Of a stretch of DNA of 64,000 nt, positions 44,151 to 54,045 are shown piece by piece. This DNA comes from CAZEPJ01 sp964514105 (GTDB taxonomy: Bacteria; Desulfobacterota; Desulfocorpusculales; Desulfocorpusculum), in the NCBI GenBank assembly GCA_964514105.1, contig CAZEPJ010000004.1, forward strand, positions 62,001 through 126,000, written 5' to 3'. The notes under the pieces were generated by a model. It was not told the DNA's origin, made no database searches, and saw nothing but the letters and a program-made list of their open reading frames with translations. Numbering within the stretch: position 1 is the first letter of the stretch; each line of letters begins with the position of its first letter. A program made the position numbers and the translations under genes.

Positions 44151-45383
44151 TCACTTGGGCACGTCCTTTCCGCCGGGCAGGAGATCCGGAATGGGGAAGA
44201 AACCCCTGGAGACCAACAACTGATTCTCCACGGTCTGGATCTCCACCGAGTCCATGCCCACCCGACGAGTTTCCGAGTAGCTGATGGGCGGACTGGTGCC
44301 CCACGCGTCGAACCCCTTCATGTTGACCAGGGCGTTGTACACCGCCTGCCCGTCCACCTTGGCCGGCCCCACCTCCTTGGCCGCCCGCTTCACCGCTTCC
44401 ACGGCGATGGCGAACTTGGACCAGCAGTTCCCATAGCTCCAGAGGTCCACGTCTCGTTTCTTCTTCTTGTACATCTCGTCCACCATGGGGCATTTCTTGG
44501 GCCATTCCTCCACCAGGGTGTTGATGCCGGTGATATAGACCCCATTGGCCAGTGGCCCCACGTACTTGACCAGTTCTCCGAGATTGCAGGCATAGCTCAT
44601 GCCGATGGTGATCTTGCCGGTCATCCCCAGCTTGTCCATGTCCTTGATGACCACGCCCAGGGCCGAGGGATACATGCCGCCGAAGGTGAAATCCGCCCCG
44701 GAGGCCTTGAGGCGGAGGATGTGGGCCGTGGTGTCCGAGGGAACGGCCGGGATGAACTCAGAGGCCACCACCTTGATCCCCTTGGACTTGAGGTAGGCAT
44801 CGGCCTCTTCGGTCATGGGCGCCTTGCCGAACGGATTGTCCCACGTAAGCCACGCAAACTTGGGCGGCTCTTTCTTCTTCCAGATGTTCTTCAGGTAGTA
44901 GTCCACCCACGCCCCGAACTGGCTGGGGTACGGGGGCGGCTGGCAGAATGTCCAGGACGGCGGGTTGATCATGGCCAGACTCATCCCGCCCTCCACATCG
45001 GGCACCTTTTCCTGGGCGTGCATCTTCACCAGGGCGGTTCCCGTGGCCGTGGACTCCCCAATGATGACCACGGGCCTGGGCGTCTCCGAGATCATCTTCT
45101 TGAACACGGCGATGGACTTGGCCGTATCCGTGCCGCCGTCCCCCCAGACCAGCTTCAACTCGGCGCCCGGGACATAGTTCACGCTGTTGGCCCACTCGAT
45201 GGCGTCCTCCTGGGCCGGCGCGAATGGGGCTTGGGTGGCCGCGTACGCCCCCGTGAAGTGGGGAAGGTGGCCGATGGCGATGACCGGCTTGGCCTGACCC
45301 CATGCCCCGCCGGGGACCAAAGAGAGCCCCATCGCCACAGAAAGCATCAGAATTGCTGCGGAGACCGATCTCTTTCTTCTCAT
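44151..45383 (-). CDS. livK: Periplasmic substrate-binding protein (LivK-like, type I)
   Basis: 410 aa, start ATG 45383 with AGGAGGT. Signal peptide near 1-29 ending GGAWGQA. The type I periplasmic binding fold is visible: KPVIAIGHLPHFTGAYA, then EKVPDVEGG and NPPSWTFC. Leucine/isoleucine/valine-binding homologues bind amino acids; this one could bind another carboxylate. It sits between livM and livF. Confidence 0.88.
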   Translation of the reverse strand: MRRKRSVSAAILMLSVAMGLSLVPGGAWGQAKPVIAIGHLPHFTGAYAATQAPFAPAQEDAIEWANSVNYVPGAELKLVWGDGGTDTAKSIAVFKKMISETPRPVVIIGESTATGTALVKMHAQEKVPDVEGGMSLAMINPPSWTFCQPPPYPSQFGAWVDYYLKNIWKKKEPPKFAWLTWDNPFGKAPMTEEADAYLKSKGIKVVASEFIPAVPSDTTAHILRLKASGADFTFGGMYPSALGVVIKDMDKLGMTGKITIGMSYACNLGELVKYVGPLANGVYITGINTLVEEWPKKCPMVDEMYKKKKRDVDLWSYGNCWSKFAIAVEAVKRAAKEVGPAKVDGQAVYNALVNMKGFDAWGTSPPISYSETRRVGMDSVEIQTVENQLLVSRGFFPIPDLLPGGKDVPK

Positions 45384-45423
45384 CTCAGACCTCCTCTCCT
45401 GTTCATGGGTGTGCGCACGCCTC

Positions 45424-46482
45424 TCAATACGGAAACGGCCAGAGCCGAAAGGACCCCAGCATGACTTGCCACCGGTGGTTCAATCCTCGGGGTTCCACCA
45501 CCAGGAAGAAGATGATCACCAGACCGAAGAAGATCTGGGTGAACCCCGAGACGGTGGAGCCCGACAGGGCGGGAATCAGTTGCCCCATCACGGGCGACAG
45601 GAAGATCACGGCCTGAGACAGCAGCCGGAAAGTGAACGCCCCCAGGATGGCGCCGGTGATGCTCCCCATCCCTCCCACGATGAGCATGCCCAGATACCAG
45701 ATGGAATCGATGAGGGGAAACTGCTCGATGGTGATCATACCCACATAATGGGCCTGGAGCCACCCCGCCACCCCGGCGTACATGGAGCTGATCGTGAAGG
45801 CCAGGACCTTGACCCTGAACACGTTGAGACCCGTGAACTCCGCCGCGATATCGTTGTCCCGCACCGCCACGAAGGCCCGCCCGTACCTGGAGCGCACCAG
45901 GTTGTGGGCCAGGATCGTGGCCAGGACCGCCACCGTAATGATGAGGAAGTACATCCTGCGCTCGCCGTTGAATGAGAATCCCAAGATGGCCGGGGCGTCG
46001 CAGGGGATGCCCCAGACTCCCTTGGTCACCTCCCCGCCGTGCAGGAGGGCCCACAGGATGATGTAGTGGGCCGCCAGGGTCGAGATGGCGATGTAGAACC
46101 CCTTGATCCGGAGGGCCGGCAGCCCCACCATGAGCCCCACCAGGCCGCTGCTCGCCATGGCGCAGGGCAGTGTGGCCCAAGAGGGCCAGCCCAGGTGATG
46201 GGACAGCACGGCGCTCGTGTATGCCCCCAACGCGATGAAGGCCGCGTGCCCCACGCTGATCAGTCCGGCATAACCCGTTAGAATGTTGAGGCCCATCATG
46301 GCCACCACGGTGATGCCGATGATGTTCATGACGCTCAAGATGTAGTTGCTGGCCACGAGGGGAAGCAGGCCGAAGAGACAGACGAATAACAGCAGCAGCA
46401 GAAACTTCCGGTACGCGGTGCGAACCGGCGCCATGTCCTGGGCGTACGTCTCATCGAAGGTGCCGCAGGGTCTCTTCAGCAT
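45424..46482 (-). CDS. livM: Branched-chain-type permease LivM
   Basis: 352 aa with about nine hydrophobic helices. The family motif is in NILTGYAGLISVGHAAFIALGAY and GMGSITGAILGA. It forms a heterodimeric channel with LivH next to it (4 nt gap). Confidence 0.9.
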   Translation of the reverse strand: MLKRPCGTFDETYAQDMAPVRTAYRKFLLLLLFVCLFGLLPLVASNYILSVMNIIGITVVAMMGLNILTGYAGLISVGHAAFIALGAYTSAVLSHHLGWPSWATLPCAMASSGLVGLMVGLPALRIKGFYIAISTLAAHYIILWALLHGGEVTKGVWGIPCDAPAILGFSFNGERRMYFLIITVAVLATILAHNLVRSRYGRAFVAVRDNDIAAEFTGLNVFRVKVLAFTISSMYAGVAGWLQAHYVGMITIEQFPLIDSIWYLGMLIVGGMGSITGAILGAFTFRLLSQAVIFLSPVMGQLIPALSGSTVSGFTQIFFGLVIIFFLVVEPRGLNHRWQVMLGSFRLWPFPY

Positions 46483-46486
46483 CGCT

Positions 46487-47374
46487 CTACACCCTCTCGA
46501 TCCTCTCGTACCCGAACAGGCCGTGGGGCTTGACGAGCAGGGCCAGAAGCAGGATCAGGAAGGGGAACACTTCCTCGATCCCTCCCCCGACGATGGGATC
46601 CAGATACCCGGCCCCGAGGGCCTCCAGAACACCGATGGCGAGCCCGCCGATGACCGCGCCCAGCATGGACTCCATGCCGCCCAGAATGACCACCGAGAGG
46701 GACTTCATGCCCAGGGCGATGAGCGGTTCCTGGTTCACGCCGTGCATCTTGGCCATGAGCACTCCCCCGATGGCCGCCATGAGAATGGCGATGAACCAAG
46801 CCAGCACGAAGATCCGCTGGACCCGTACCCCCTCGCTTCGAGCCAGCTGATGGTCCTCGGCCGTGCCCCGCATGGTGAGGCCCAGCTTGGTCCTCTGGAA
46901 GAAGAGCATGAACCCGGAGAAGGCCAGCGCGCAGATGGCGAAGTTGATGGCCGCCTCCCAGGTGAAGACCACGGGACCGGCCTGGATGATGCCCGATGGG
47001 ATGACCTTGGGATACACCCGGGCCGGGCCGGGCCAGATGAGGGTGATGACCCCGTTGATCACCTCGGCCAGTGCCAGGGTGGCCACGATGGCTGCCAGGA
47101 TGGGCTGCCCCGTCAACGGCCGAAGGATGAACCGCTGGATGAGAAAGGCCACGGCCAGGATCACCAGGACGCTGAGCAGCACCACCAGGACGGGGGAGAG
47201 TCGAAGCTGCACCAGGAGCGCCCAGACCAGGTACGCGGTGAACGCAACGATGCTCCCGTGGGCGAAGTTGAACACGCTGGACGCCTTGTAGATGACCACG
47301 ATACCCAGGGACATGAGGGCGTATACGGTCCCGGTCAGGATTCCGCTCGCGACCAGCTGGAGGAAGATCTCCAT
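46487..47374 (-). CDS. livH: Branched-chain-type permease LivH
   Basis: About 295 aa, eight or nine helices, with VFNFAHGSIVAF and GGMESMLGAVIGG, diagnostic of LivH. The start at ATG 47374 overlaps the TGA of the acyl-CoA synthetase gene (TGATG); GTG 47377 one codon earlier is an alternative. Translational coupling places the synthetase and transporter in one message. Confidence 0.9.
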   Translation of the reverse strand: MEIFLQLVASGILTGTVYALMSLGIVVIYKASSVFNFAHGSIVAFTAYLVWALLVQLRLSPVLVVLLSVLVILAVAFLIQRFILRPLTGQPILAAIVATLALAEVINGVITLIWPGPARVYPKVIPSGIIQAGPVVFTWEAAINFAICALAFSGFMLFFQRTKLGLTMRGTAEDHQLARSEGVRVQRIFVLAWFIAILMAAIGGVLMAKMHGVNQEPLIALGMKSLSVVILGGMESMLGAVIGGLAIGVLEALGAGYLDPIVGGGIEEVFPFLILLLALLVKPHGLFGYERIERV

Positions 47375-49299
47375 CACGCCACGCTCCGGATTCGGATCTC
47401 CGTTCGCACGGTGGCCGTCCGTCCGTCCCGGTATTTCACATCCGCCTCGGTGACGACCGCGTCCCGGCCCGCATACGCGGCCTCGATCATGGCCCCGTAG
47501 CGCGTCTCCAGGAAGGCGCGCCGCAGCTTGCGGGTCTTGGTCAACTCCCCCTCGTCCGGATCGAACTCCTTGTGCAAGAGGGAGAATCTTCTCAAGCGGG
47601 CGTGGGCGGGCAGGTCCCTGTTCACCCGGTCCACGTCCCGCTGGATCAGCTCATAGACCTCCCCTTTCTGGGAGAGATCCACGAACGTCGTGTACGGGAT
47701 GCCGTTCTTCTCGGCCCAGCGACCCACGTTGTCGAAGTCGATGTTGACGATGGCGAACAGGAAGTCCCGCTCCTCGCCGCCCACGACCATGGCGTCCTTG
47801 ACGTAGGGGCTGAACTTCAATCGGTTTTCGATATAGGTCGGGGAGTACTTCTCCCCCCCTTTGAGCCTGAGCATGTCCTTCATGCGGTCGAGGATGATCA
47901 GATGTCCGTCCGCGTCGAAGAGCCCGGCGTCCCCGGTCTTGACCCAACCGTCCTCAACCATCTTGGCCGTCTCTTCGGGCTGCTTGTAATACCCGCTGAA
48001 GATCGGATCGCTTCGGATCCAGACCTCTCCCTCGGGGGAAATCTTCACCTCCACCCCCGGCACAGGGGGTCCCACGGTGCCCGCCTTGGGCCAGTCCCCG
48101 TGCATGGCCACCGGATTGACCTCGGTCAGGCCGTAGGCCTCCCCGATGTTCACGCCGATGGCCTGAAACCATCGGAACACATCGGGCCCCAGGGAGGAGC
48201 CGCCGGTCAGACCGGTGCGGGCCCGACTCAGGCCCAGTTGGTCGCGCACGTGCATGAGGCAGATCCAGTCCGCCAGCCGGCCCAGGGCCCTCCAGAAGGT
48301 GGGAGGCGATTGGCGCCGGCTGTACCGGTACTCGGAGACCCGGTATCCGACGGCCATGCTCCACTGGTAGATCCAGCGCTTGAGCACGAATGCGTCGTTG
48401 ATCTTCATCTGGACCATGGAGACCAGACCCTGCCACTGCCGGGGCCCCAAGAGCAGGAACTGGGGGCCGATCTCGCGGATGTTCTCCTGGATGGTCTCCG
48501 TGGACTCCGGGTAGTTCACCCGCATCTTCCACAGGAGCCACCCCACCATGAAGAGTTGCTCGGCGATCCATGCCAGGGGCACGAAGGAGAGATACTCGTC
48601 CGTGGGGGCCCAGGGGTTGACCTGAGCGAACTTTCTGGCGCCCTTGATGAGGAAGTCGTGGCTGATCAGGGCCCCTTTGGGGAGCCCGGTGGTCCCCGAG
48701 GTGTAGCACAGAATGGCGACGTCGCCTCCCCTTCCTTCCCCCACCATGCCCTCAAAGGCTCCGGGATGTTGGTTCTCGTAGAGCCGCCCCAGGTCCATCA
48801 CCTCGTCGAACGAGACGATCTGAGGCACCTGCCGGTATGCCCGCATGCCCTTGGGGTCCCAGTAGATGATCTTGACGAGCTTGGCGGTCCGGTCCAGGAC
48901 CTCCAGGAACTTGTCGCACTGCTCCTGATCCTTGGCCACGGCGAAACGACTGTCCGAATGCTCGACGATGTACTGCACCTCGGAGGGAATGACGTCGATA
49001 TACAGGCCCACGGCCGCCCCGCCCGCGGCCTGGGCGGCCAGCTCGGCCCAGTACCACTGCGGGTCGTTGTCCCCCACGATGCTCAGCTTGTCCCCGCGCT
49101 CAAACCCCAGGGCCTTGAGGCCCAGGGCGAAGTACTTGACCGCGGCAAGGCACTCTTCCCAGGTCAGGGGATTCCAGATGCCCAGGTCCTTCTTGCGCAT
49201 GGCCACCCGGGATGGATCCTCCCGGCAGTTGCTCAAGAGCAGCTTGGGCAACGTGTCGGCCGCTCCCGTTGATCTGTCTCGAAACGGCCCGTCAACCAT
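47374..49299 (-). CDS. AMP-forming acyl-CoA synthetase (long-chain-like)
   Basis: About 641 aa from ATG 49299. The AMP-binding P-loop YTSGTTGLPKG lies at about 199-209, with GEAYGLTE, the A8-hinge region DAGLFDADGHLIILDRMKDM and the C-terminal Lys domain. The enzyme makes acyl-AMP and then acyl-CoA. It is encoded between livG and livH, so uptake and activation are tightly linked. The size and LDR..KD.L patterns suggest the long-chain FACL class, but aromatic acids are possible. Confidence 0.9.
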   Translation of the reverse strand: MVDGPFRDRSTGAADTLPKLLLSNCREDPSRVAMRKKDLGIWNPLTWEECLAAVKYFALGLKALGFERGDKLSIVGDNDPQWYWAELAAQAAGGAAVGLYIDVIPSEVQYIVEHSDSRFAVAKDQEQCDKFLEVLDRTAKLVKIIYWDPKGMRAYRQVPQIVSFDEVMDLGRLYENQHPGAFEGMVGEGRGGDVAILCYTSGTTGLPKGALISHDFLIKGARKFAQVNPWAPTDEYLSFVPLAWIAEQLFMVGWLLWKMRVNYPESTETIQENIREIGPQFLLLGPRQWQGLVSMVQMKINDAFVLKRWIYQWSMAVGYRVSEYRYSRRQSPPTFWRALGRLADWICLMHVRDQLGLSRARTGLTGGSSLGPDVFRWFQAIGVNIGEAYGLTEVNPVAMHGDWPKAGTVGPPVPGVEVKISPEGEVWIRSDPIFSGYYKQPEETAKMVEDGWVKTGDAGLFDADGHLIILDRMKDMLRLKGGEKYSPTYIENRLKFSPYVKDAMVVGGEERDFLFAIVNIDFDNVGRWAEKNGIPYTTFVDLSQKGEVYELIQRDVDRVNRDLPAHARLRRFSLLHKEFDPDEGELTKTRKLRRAFLETRYGAMIEAAYAGRDAVVTEADVKYRDGRTATVRTEIRIRSVA

Positions 49300-50083
49300 G
49301 GGATGCCAGTCTCTCCTCACCCAGATATGCGGCGATGACCTCGGGGCTGCGCCCCACATCCCCGGGGGTCCCCTCGGCGATCTTCCTGCCGAAGTCGAGG
49401 ACGACCACCCGCTGGGCGATGTCCATCACCACGCCCATGTCGTGCTCCACCAGCACGATGGTCATCCCGCGCTCCTCGTGCACGTCCAGGATGAACCTCG
49501 CCATGTCCTCCTTCTCCTCGAGATTCATCCCGGCCATGGGCTCGTCCAGGAGCAGGAGGTCCGGCTCCATGGCCAGCGCCCTCCCCAGGTCGATGCGCTT
49601 GCGCAGACCGTAGGGAAGTTCTCCCACCATCTTCTTCCTGACGTGCTCGATCTCCAGGAAGTCGATGATCCCTTCGACGATCCGCCGCTGCTCGATTTCC
49701 TCCCGCTTGGCCCGGCCCATGAACCAGAAGGCGGCGGCAAGCCCGTACCGGAAATACCGCTCCCTTCCGGCCATGAGGTTGTCGAGGGTGGTCAGTCCCG
49801 CATACAGCTGGATGCCCTGGAAAACACGGGCCATGCCGAGGTGCGCCCTTCGGTGCAGGGGCATGGCGGTGATGTCCCGGTCTCCATAGACGATCCGGCC
49901 CTTGTCGGGCCGGTAGAAGCCGTTGATGCAGTTGAGCAGGCAGGTCTTCCCGGCCCCGTTGGGGCCGATGAGGGCCAGGAGGTCCCCCTTCCGGACGGTC
50001 AGGTCCACCTCAGCCAGGGCGGTGACGCCGCCGAAGCTCAGGCTCACCTTCTCCACCCTCAGGCAGGGATCTCCGTTCGCCAT
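49292..50083 (-). CDS. livG: Branched-chain-type ABC ATPase LivG
   Basis: 263 aa. Walker A GPNGAGKT, then NGFYRPDKG, signature LPYGLRKRIDLGRAL, Walker B LLLLDEPMAGMN and the LivG-typical C-terminal PGDVG. It is the first gene of the first transporter operon, behind a promoter at 50148-50176. The last 8 nt overlap the acyl-CoA synthetase start. Confidence 0.9.
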   Translation of the reverse strand: MANGDPCLRVEKVSLSFGGVTALAEVDLTVRKGDLLALIGPNGAGKTCLLNCINGFYRPDKGRIVYGDRDITAMPLHRRAHLGMARVFQGIQLYAGLTTLDNLMAGRERYFRYGLAAAFWFMGRAKREEIEQRRIVEGIIDFLEIEHVRKKMVGELPYGLRKRIDLGRALAMEPDLLLLDEPMAGMNLEEKEDMARFILDVHEERGMTIVLVEHDMGVVMDIAQRVVVLDFGRKIAEGTPGDVGRSPEVIAAYLGEERLASHG

Positions 50084-50147
50084 CGGCCCAACCTCTTGGG
50101 ACCCGGATTCGGAGTTCTGAATCGGAGCGTTGGTTTCAAGTTGGCAG

Positions 50148-50176
50148 AAAATATCTTATCAAGGTACAAAAAGCAA
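50148..50176 (-). promoter_or_regulatory. Promoter of the livG-acs-livHMKF operon
   Basis: Minus strand: TTGCTT (plus 50171-50176), 17-nt spacer, TATTTT (plus 50148-50153). The leader would be about 60 nt. It overlaps the downstream part of a possible terminator hairpin. Confidence 0.6.
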
Positions 50177-50193
50177 CACGTTTTTTTGGTTGC
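50168..50193 (-). terminator. Possible terminator after second livK
   Basis: On the minus strand GCAAC...GTTGC (plus 50173-50177 and 50189-50193) is followed by five T. The stem is only 5 bp, so it is weak. It lies about 90 nt past the stop of 50281-51522. Confidence 0.4.
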
Positions 50194-50280
50194 AATGTAA
50201 GAATTCCAGGAAAGCTCGAGGGGGCGGGGCGTCCCAGCCCCCGTCCCCTCGCCCATGAGGTCCAGACGTTACCCCTTGCC

Positions 50281-51522
50281 CTACTTGCAGCGGGGGTTTC
50301 CGGTCTGCGCCGGGGCCACGGTGATCTCCTCGGCGGGAATGATGAAGGGCTTCCCGATGTAGGGGAAATCGAAGAACTCGCTCTTGGGCTCGATGACCGC
50401 AGCCACGCCCGGAGTGATCATCTGATGGTCGCAGGCGCGCATGCTCACTTTCCCCCAGGGCATGTTGTACTCCATTCCCTCCCATGCCTTGATGACCTTT
50501 TCCGCGTCCGTGCTGCCCGCCTTCCGCACCACATCCGCCAACCACTGGATGGCATAGAAACAGCGCCCCATGGAGAGGTCGGGGTACCAGAAGCCCAGCT
50601 CCAGTCCCTTGTGCTTCTCGTACCACTCCTTGACGAATGCCTTGCTCTCGGGGTTGTCGATGGTCATCATGTAGGAGTCCGCCGTCACATGGCCGATTCC
50701 CGCCTCCTTGATGACCTGCATACGCACCGGATCATTCAGGAAGTAGTTCCCCGTGATGACCTTCCAGCCCAAGGAGGCCCCCGTCTTGAAGAGGTTGTCC
50801 AGGTCCACCCCGAAGTTCCCGGTCAGGACGACCTCGGCCCCGGACGCCATGATCTTGCTGACATACGGGGCGAAGTCCTTCAGACCGATGGGATGAAATT
50901 CCTCCCCGAGCAGTTGCGCTCCAGGGATGTCCTTGAGCTTCTTCTTGAATCCGTCGGCCGCCTCCCGCCCGAAGGCGTAATCCTGGCAAAGTATGTAGTA
51001 TTTCTTGAACTGGGTGTGTTTGGCGAAGTATGCCATGACCGCGGCGGAATGCTGGTCGGTGTTGAGGCAAGCTCGGAACATGTACGGGTTGAACTCACTG
51101 CCGGTGATGCTGGCCGCTTCGGTGCCGTACGTGAGAAAGATCTTCTTGTATTGCTCGGCCACCTTCATCATGGCCAGGGAGATGTGGCTCCCGGTGCCCG
51201 TCATGATGAAGTCCGCCTTGTCCTCCAGGATCAGCTTGGTCGCCTTCCGGGTGGCCACATCCGGCTTGAGCTGGCTGTCCTCGGCGACCACCACGAGTTT
51301 CTTTCCCAGCACCCCTCCCTTCTGATTGATCTTCTCCACCGAGAATTTCACCGCATTGAGATACCGATCCCCCACGTCCTTCATGGGCCCGGAAAGTGGC
51401 TCGCAGACCCCCAGGACAATGGTGTCTCCCGCCCCTTGCGAGGGGGTGGCGCCCAGGGCAAACCCCAGGGCCAAGAGGATCGCCGGTAGTCCCCACTTGC
51501 AAAACCCACGCCGACCGTTCAT
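50281..51522 (-). CDS. livK: Second periplasmic substrate-binding protein (LivK-like)
   Basis: 413 aa, start ATG 51522 with AGGAGGG. Signal peptide at about 1-30 (LPAILLALGFALGATPSQG-A). GVCEPLSGPMKDVGDRYLNAVKFSVEKIN is the usual start of the type I binding fold. It differs strongly from the other LivK-like protein in the window, so the two transporters probably take different ligands. It is the last gene of the second livHMGFK operon. Confidence 0.88.
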   Translation of the reverse strand: MNGRRGFCKWGLPAILLALGFALGATPSQGAGDTIVLGVCEPLSGPMKDVGDRYLNAVKFSVEKINQKGGVLGKKLVVVAEDSQLKPDVATRKATKLILEDKADFIMTGTGSHISLAMMKVAEQYKKIFLTYGTEAASITGSEFNPYMFRACLNTDQHSAAVMAYFAKHTQFKKYYILCQDYAFGREAADGFKKKLKDIPGAQLLGEEFHPIGLKDFAPYVSKIMASGAEVVLTGNFGVDLDNLFKTGASLGWKVITGNYFLNDPVRMQVIKEAGIGHVTADSYMMTIDNPESKAFVKEWYEKHKGLELGFWYPDLSMGRCFYAIQWLADVVRKAGSTDAEKVIKAWEGMEYNMPWGKVSMRACDHQMITPGVAAVIEPKSEFFDFPYIGKPFIIPAEEITVAPAQTGNPRCK

Positions 51523-51596
51523 TGGACCCTCCTCTCTGTATGTCGTGCGTTTCAGCCACGGAGCGGCGACGGCGCCGAATCCATCCGACCGCCCTT

Positions 51597-52304
51597 TCAG
51601 ACCTCCAGGTACTTCTCCCGGACCTCCCGAGCGTCCTTGAGTTCATCTCCGGTTCCATGGAAGACGATCCTGCCCTTGCTGATCACGTAGATGCGCCCCG
51701 CCAGCCTGAGCACCACCCTCATGTTCTGTTCCACCAGGAGGATGGCCACGCCATGGGTGTTGATGTCCACGATCACTTGCTCCAGGGCCTCCACGATCTT
51801 GGGTGCCAACCCCTCCGTGGGTTCGTCCAGGAGGAGCACCTCCGGATTGCCCATGAGGGTCCTGGCAATGGTGAGCATCTGCTGCTCGCCTCCCGACAGA
51901 TAGGCCCCCTTCTGTCTATCCCTGGCCTTCAGGCCGGGAAAATACTCGTAGATGCGGTCCACGCTCCAGCCGTTCCCGCCCGCCCCTTGGGCCGATTTCA
52001 CACCGATGATGAGGTTCTCCCTCACCGTCAAACGAGGAAAGATGCGCCGATCCTCGGGAACGTACCCCACACCCAGATTGGCGATCCGGTATGGCGGCAA
52101 GCCCGCCAGATCCTGACCCTTGAACAGGACGGATCCCGAGCGGGGCATCGCCAGCCCGATGATGGACTTCAGCGTCGTGCTCTTGCCCACCCCGTTCCTG
52201 CCCAGGAGCGCCACGATCTCCCTCTTGTCCACGGACAGGGAGATCCCCTGGAGGATGTGGCTCTCCTCGTAATAGGTATTCAGATCTCTGACCTCCAGGA
52301 GCAT
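51597..52304 (-). CDS. livF: Second LivF-type ABC ATPase
   Basis: 235 aa, the usual LivF length. Walker A GRNGVGKST, signature LSGGEQQM, Walker B VLLLDEPTEGLAP and LVEQNM. It starts 2 nt after the LivG stop, at ATG 52304. It is shorter than the first LivF, which has a basic tail. Confidence 0.92.
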   Translation of the reverse strand: MLLEVRDLNTYYEESHILQGISLSVDKREIVALLGRNGVGKSTTLKSIIGLAMPRSGSVLFKGQDLAGLPPYRIANLGVGYVPEDRRIFPRLTVRENLIIGVKSAQGAGGNGWSVDRIYEYFPGLKARDRQKGAYLSGGEQQMLTIARTLMGNPEVLLLDEPTEGLAPKIVEALEQVIVDINTHGVAILLVEQNMRVVLRLAGRIYVISKGRIVFHGTGDELKDAREVREKYLEV

Positions 52305-52306
52305 GC

Positions 52307-53071
52307 CTATTCCCTTTCCTCCCCCAGGTACGCATCCTTCACGCGCTGGTCCCGGCGGATCTCCTCGGGCGCTCCGGAGGCCAGGACCTGACCGTAATAG
52401 ATGACCGTGATTCGATGAGCCATGCGGAAGACCACCTCCATGTCGTGCTCCACGATGACCAACGTCTTGCCTTGGGTAAGCCGTTCGATGAGATCCACGG
52501 TCTCATGAGTCTCGTTGGCAGACATGCCGGCAGTGGGCTCATCCAGCAGGATCAGTTCCGGGTCCATGGCCAGGGTCAGGCCGATCTCCAGCGCCCGCTG
52601 GTGCCCGTGGGCCAGTTCGCCGGCAAGTTCATCCCTCCTGTCCTGGAGTCCGATGAGGGACAGGACGCGGTCGGTTTCCTCGGTGACGGCTTTCAAGCCC
52701 GACGCGGGGGTCAGGATGTTGTACCTTACCCCCCGCCGCGAGAGGATGGCGTTTCGGGCGTTCTCGAAGACCGTCATGGTCCGAAAGATGTTGGTGATCT
52801 GAAAGGAGCGGGCCAGGCCCATGCGGGCAATTCTGTGGGGGGGCAGCCCGGTGATGTCGCGGCCCTTGAAAAGAATCCTCCCGCGGCTTGGAGAATGTTT
52901 CCCCGTTATGACGTTGAATAGCGTGGATTTGCCCGCCCCGTTGGGGCCGATGATGGCGTGACGATCCCCCCGCTGGAGGCTGAGGTCGATGCCGAAGAGC
53001 ACCTCGAGCCCGCTGAAATCCTTGTACAGCCCTTTGACCTCCAGGATGGCCGGCTCCCGATCGTGTGTCAT
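52307..53071 (-). CDS. livG: Second LivG-type ABC ATPase
   Basis: 254 aa from ATG 53071, overlapping the LivM stop (ATGA). Walker A GPNGAGKST, GLARSFQITNIF, signature LAHGHQRALEIG, Walker B LILLDEPTAGMS. An in-frame open region upstream reads through livM and is not coding. Confidence 0.92.
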   Translation of the reverse strand: MTHDREPAILEVKGLYKDFSGLEVLFGIDLSLQRGDRHAIIGPNGAGKSTLFNVITGKHSPSRGRILFKGRDITGLPPHRIARMGLARSFQITNIFRTMTVFENARNAILSRRGVRYNILTPASGLKAVTEETDRVLSLIGLQDRRDELAGELAHGHQRALEIGLTLAMDPELILLDEPTAGMSANETHETVDLIERLTQGKTLVIVEHDMEVVFRMAHRITVIYYGQVLASGAPEEIRRDQRVKDAYLGEERE

Positions 53072-54045
53072 GTCCCCTTCCCCGACGCGAAGAGCGACCG
53101 CAGCTTCATCGGGATCAACCCGATGAACCCTCTGTGGAAGTACAGGACGAGCACGATGAACAGGACGCCCAGGAAGAACTCCCAATGCTCCGTCAGGCTG
53201 CTGATCCAGTCGGTGAAATAGACGAAGATGGCCGCGCCCAGGATGGGTCCGAAGTACGAGCCGGTCCCACCCAGAAAGGCCATGAACAGGACCTGTGTGG
53301 ACATCCCCAAATCGATGGAGCTGGTGGCCACGAAGTCCTGGAACAGGGCGAACAGGCTCCCGGCGATGGCCGCATAGAAAGCCGCGAAGCTGAAGATGAG
53401 CAGTTTGGCCCGGTTGACGTTGTATCCCAGGAAGGAGGCCCGCTCTTCGTTCACCTTGATGGCCTGGATCGTGTTGCCCAAGGGGGTGCGGATCAGGTAC
53501 CAGCCGAACGCGATGCACAGGACCACGATGGCCGTGATGAGGTAGTACTTGGTCTCCAGGTTCATCCAGTCCAAGGACACGAACCCCAGATCCACCGGCT
53601 TTCGCGGGACAATTCGACCGATCCCGTCGTCCCCGCCGGTCACCTCCCGCCATTTCCATGCGACGGCCCACAGGAACTGGTTGAAGGCCAGGGTCAGCAA
53701 GGCGAAGTAGGACCCCTTTCGCCGCACGCAGAAGAACCCGATGACGCCCCCCCCCAACGCCCCCGCCAGGCCCGCTGAGAGGATGGCGAGGAACAAGGGC
53801 ATTCCCGACACGTGCTTGAGGGTGATGGCGGTGACGTATGCCCCCATGCCGAAGAACGCCGCATGGCCGAAGGAAAGGAGCCCGGCATACTGGAAGAGGA
53901 AGTTGAAGCTCACGGCGAACAGGGAGAAGTACGCGATCTCCATCATCATGCGAAGCTGCAGGAGGCTGAGGACGCGTGGGGCCGCAAGCAGAAGCACGAT
54001 GACCACGGCCAGGAGGCCGACCCGCCGCCGGAGAGATCCCTTCAT
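53068..54045 (-). CDS. livM: Second LivM-type permease
   Basis: 325 aa from ATG 54045, overlapping the livH stop. About nine helices, with YAGLLSFGHAAFFGMGAYV and GGTGSYFGPILGA, LivM signatures. It forms the second permease with LivH. Confidence 0.92.
   Translation of the reverse strand: MKGSLRRRVGLLAVVIVLLLAAPRVLSLLQLRMMMEIAYFSLFAVSFNFLFQYAGLLSFGHAAFFGMGAYVTAITLKHVSGMPLFLAILSAGLAGALGGGVIGFFCVRRKGSYFALLTLAFNQFLWAVAWKWREVTGGDDGIGRIVPRKPVDLGFVSLDWMNLETKYYLITAIVVLCIAFGWYLIRTPLGNTIQAIKVNEERASFLGYNVNRAKLLIFSFAAFYAAIAGSLFALFQDFVATSSIDLGMSTQVLFMAFLGGTGSYFGPILGAAIFVYFTDWISSLTEHWEFFLGVLFIVLVLYFHRGFIGLIPMKLRSLFASGKGT

Noticed and set aside
41646..45464. Plus-strand open frame of about 1270 codons opposite carboxyltransferase, livF and livK
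   Set aside because: Antisense shadow of three clear minus-strand genes; composition is His/Gly/Asp/Pro-rich without domains.
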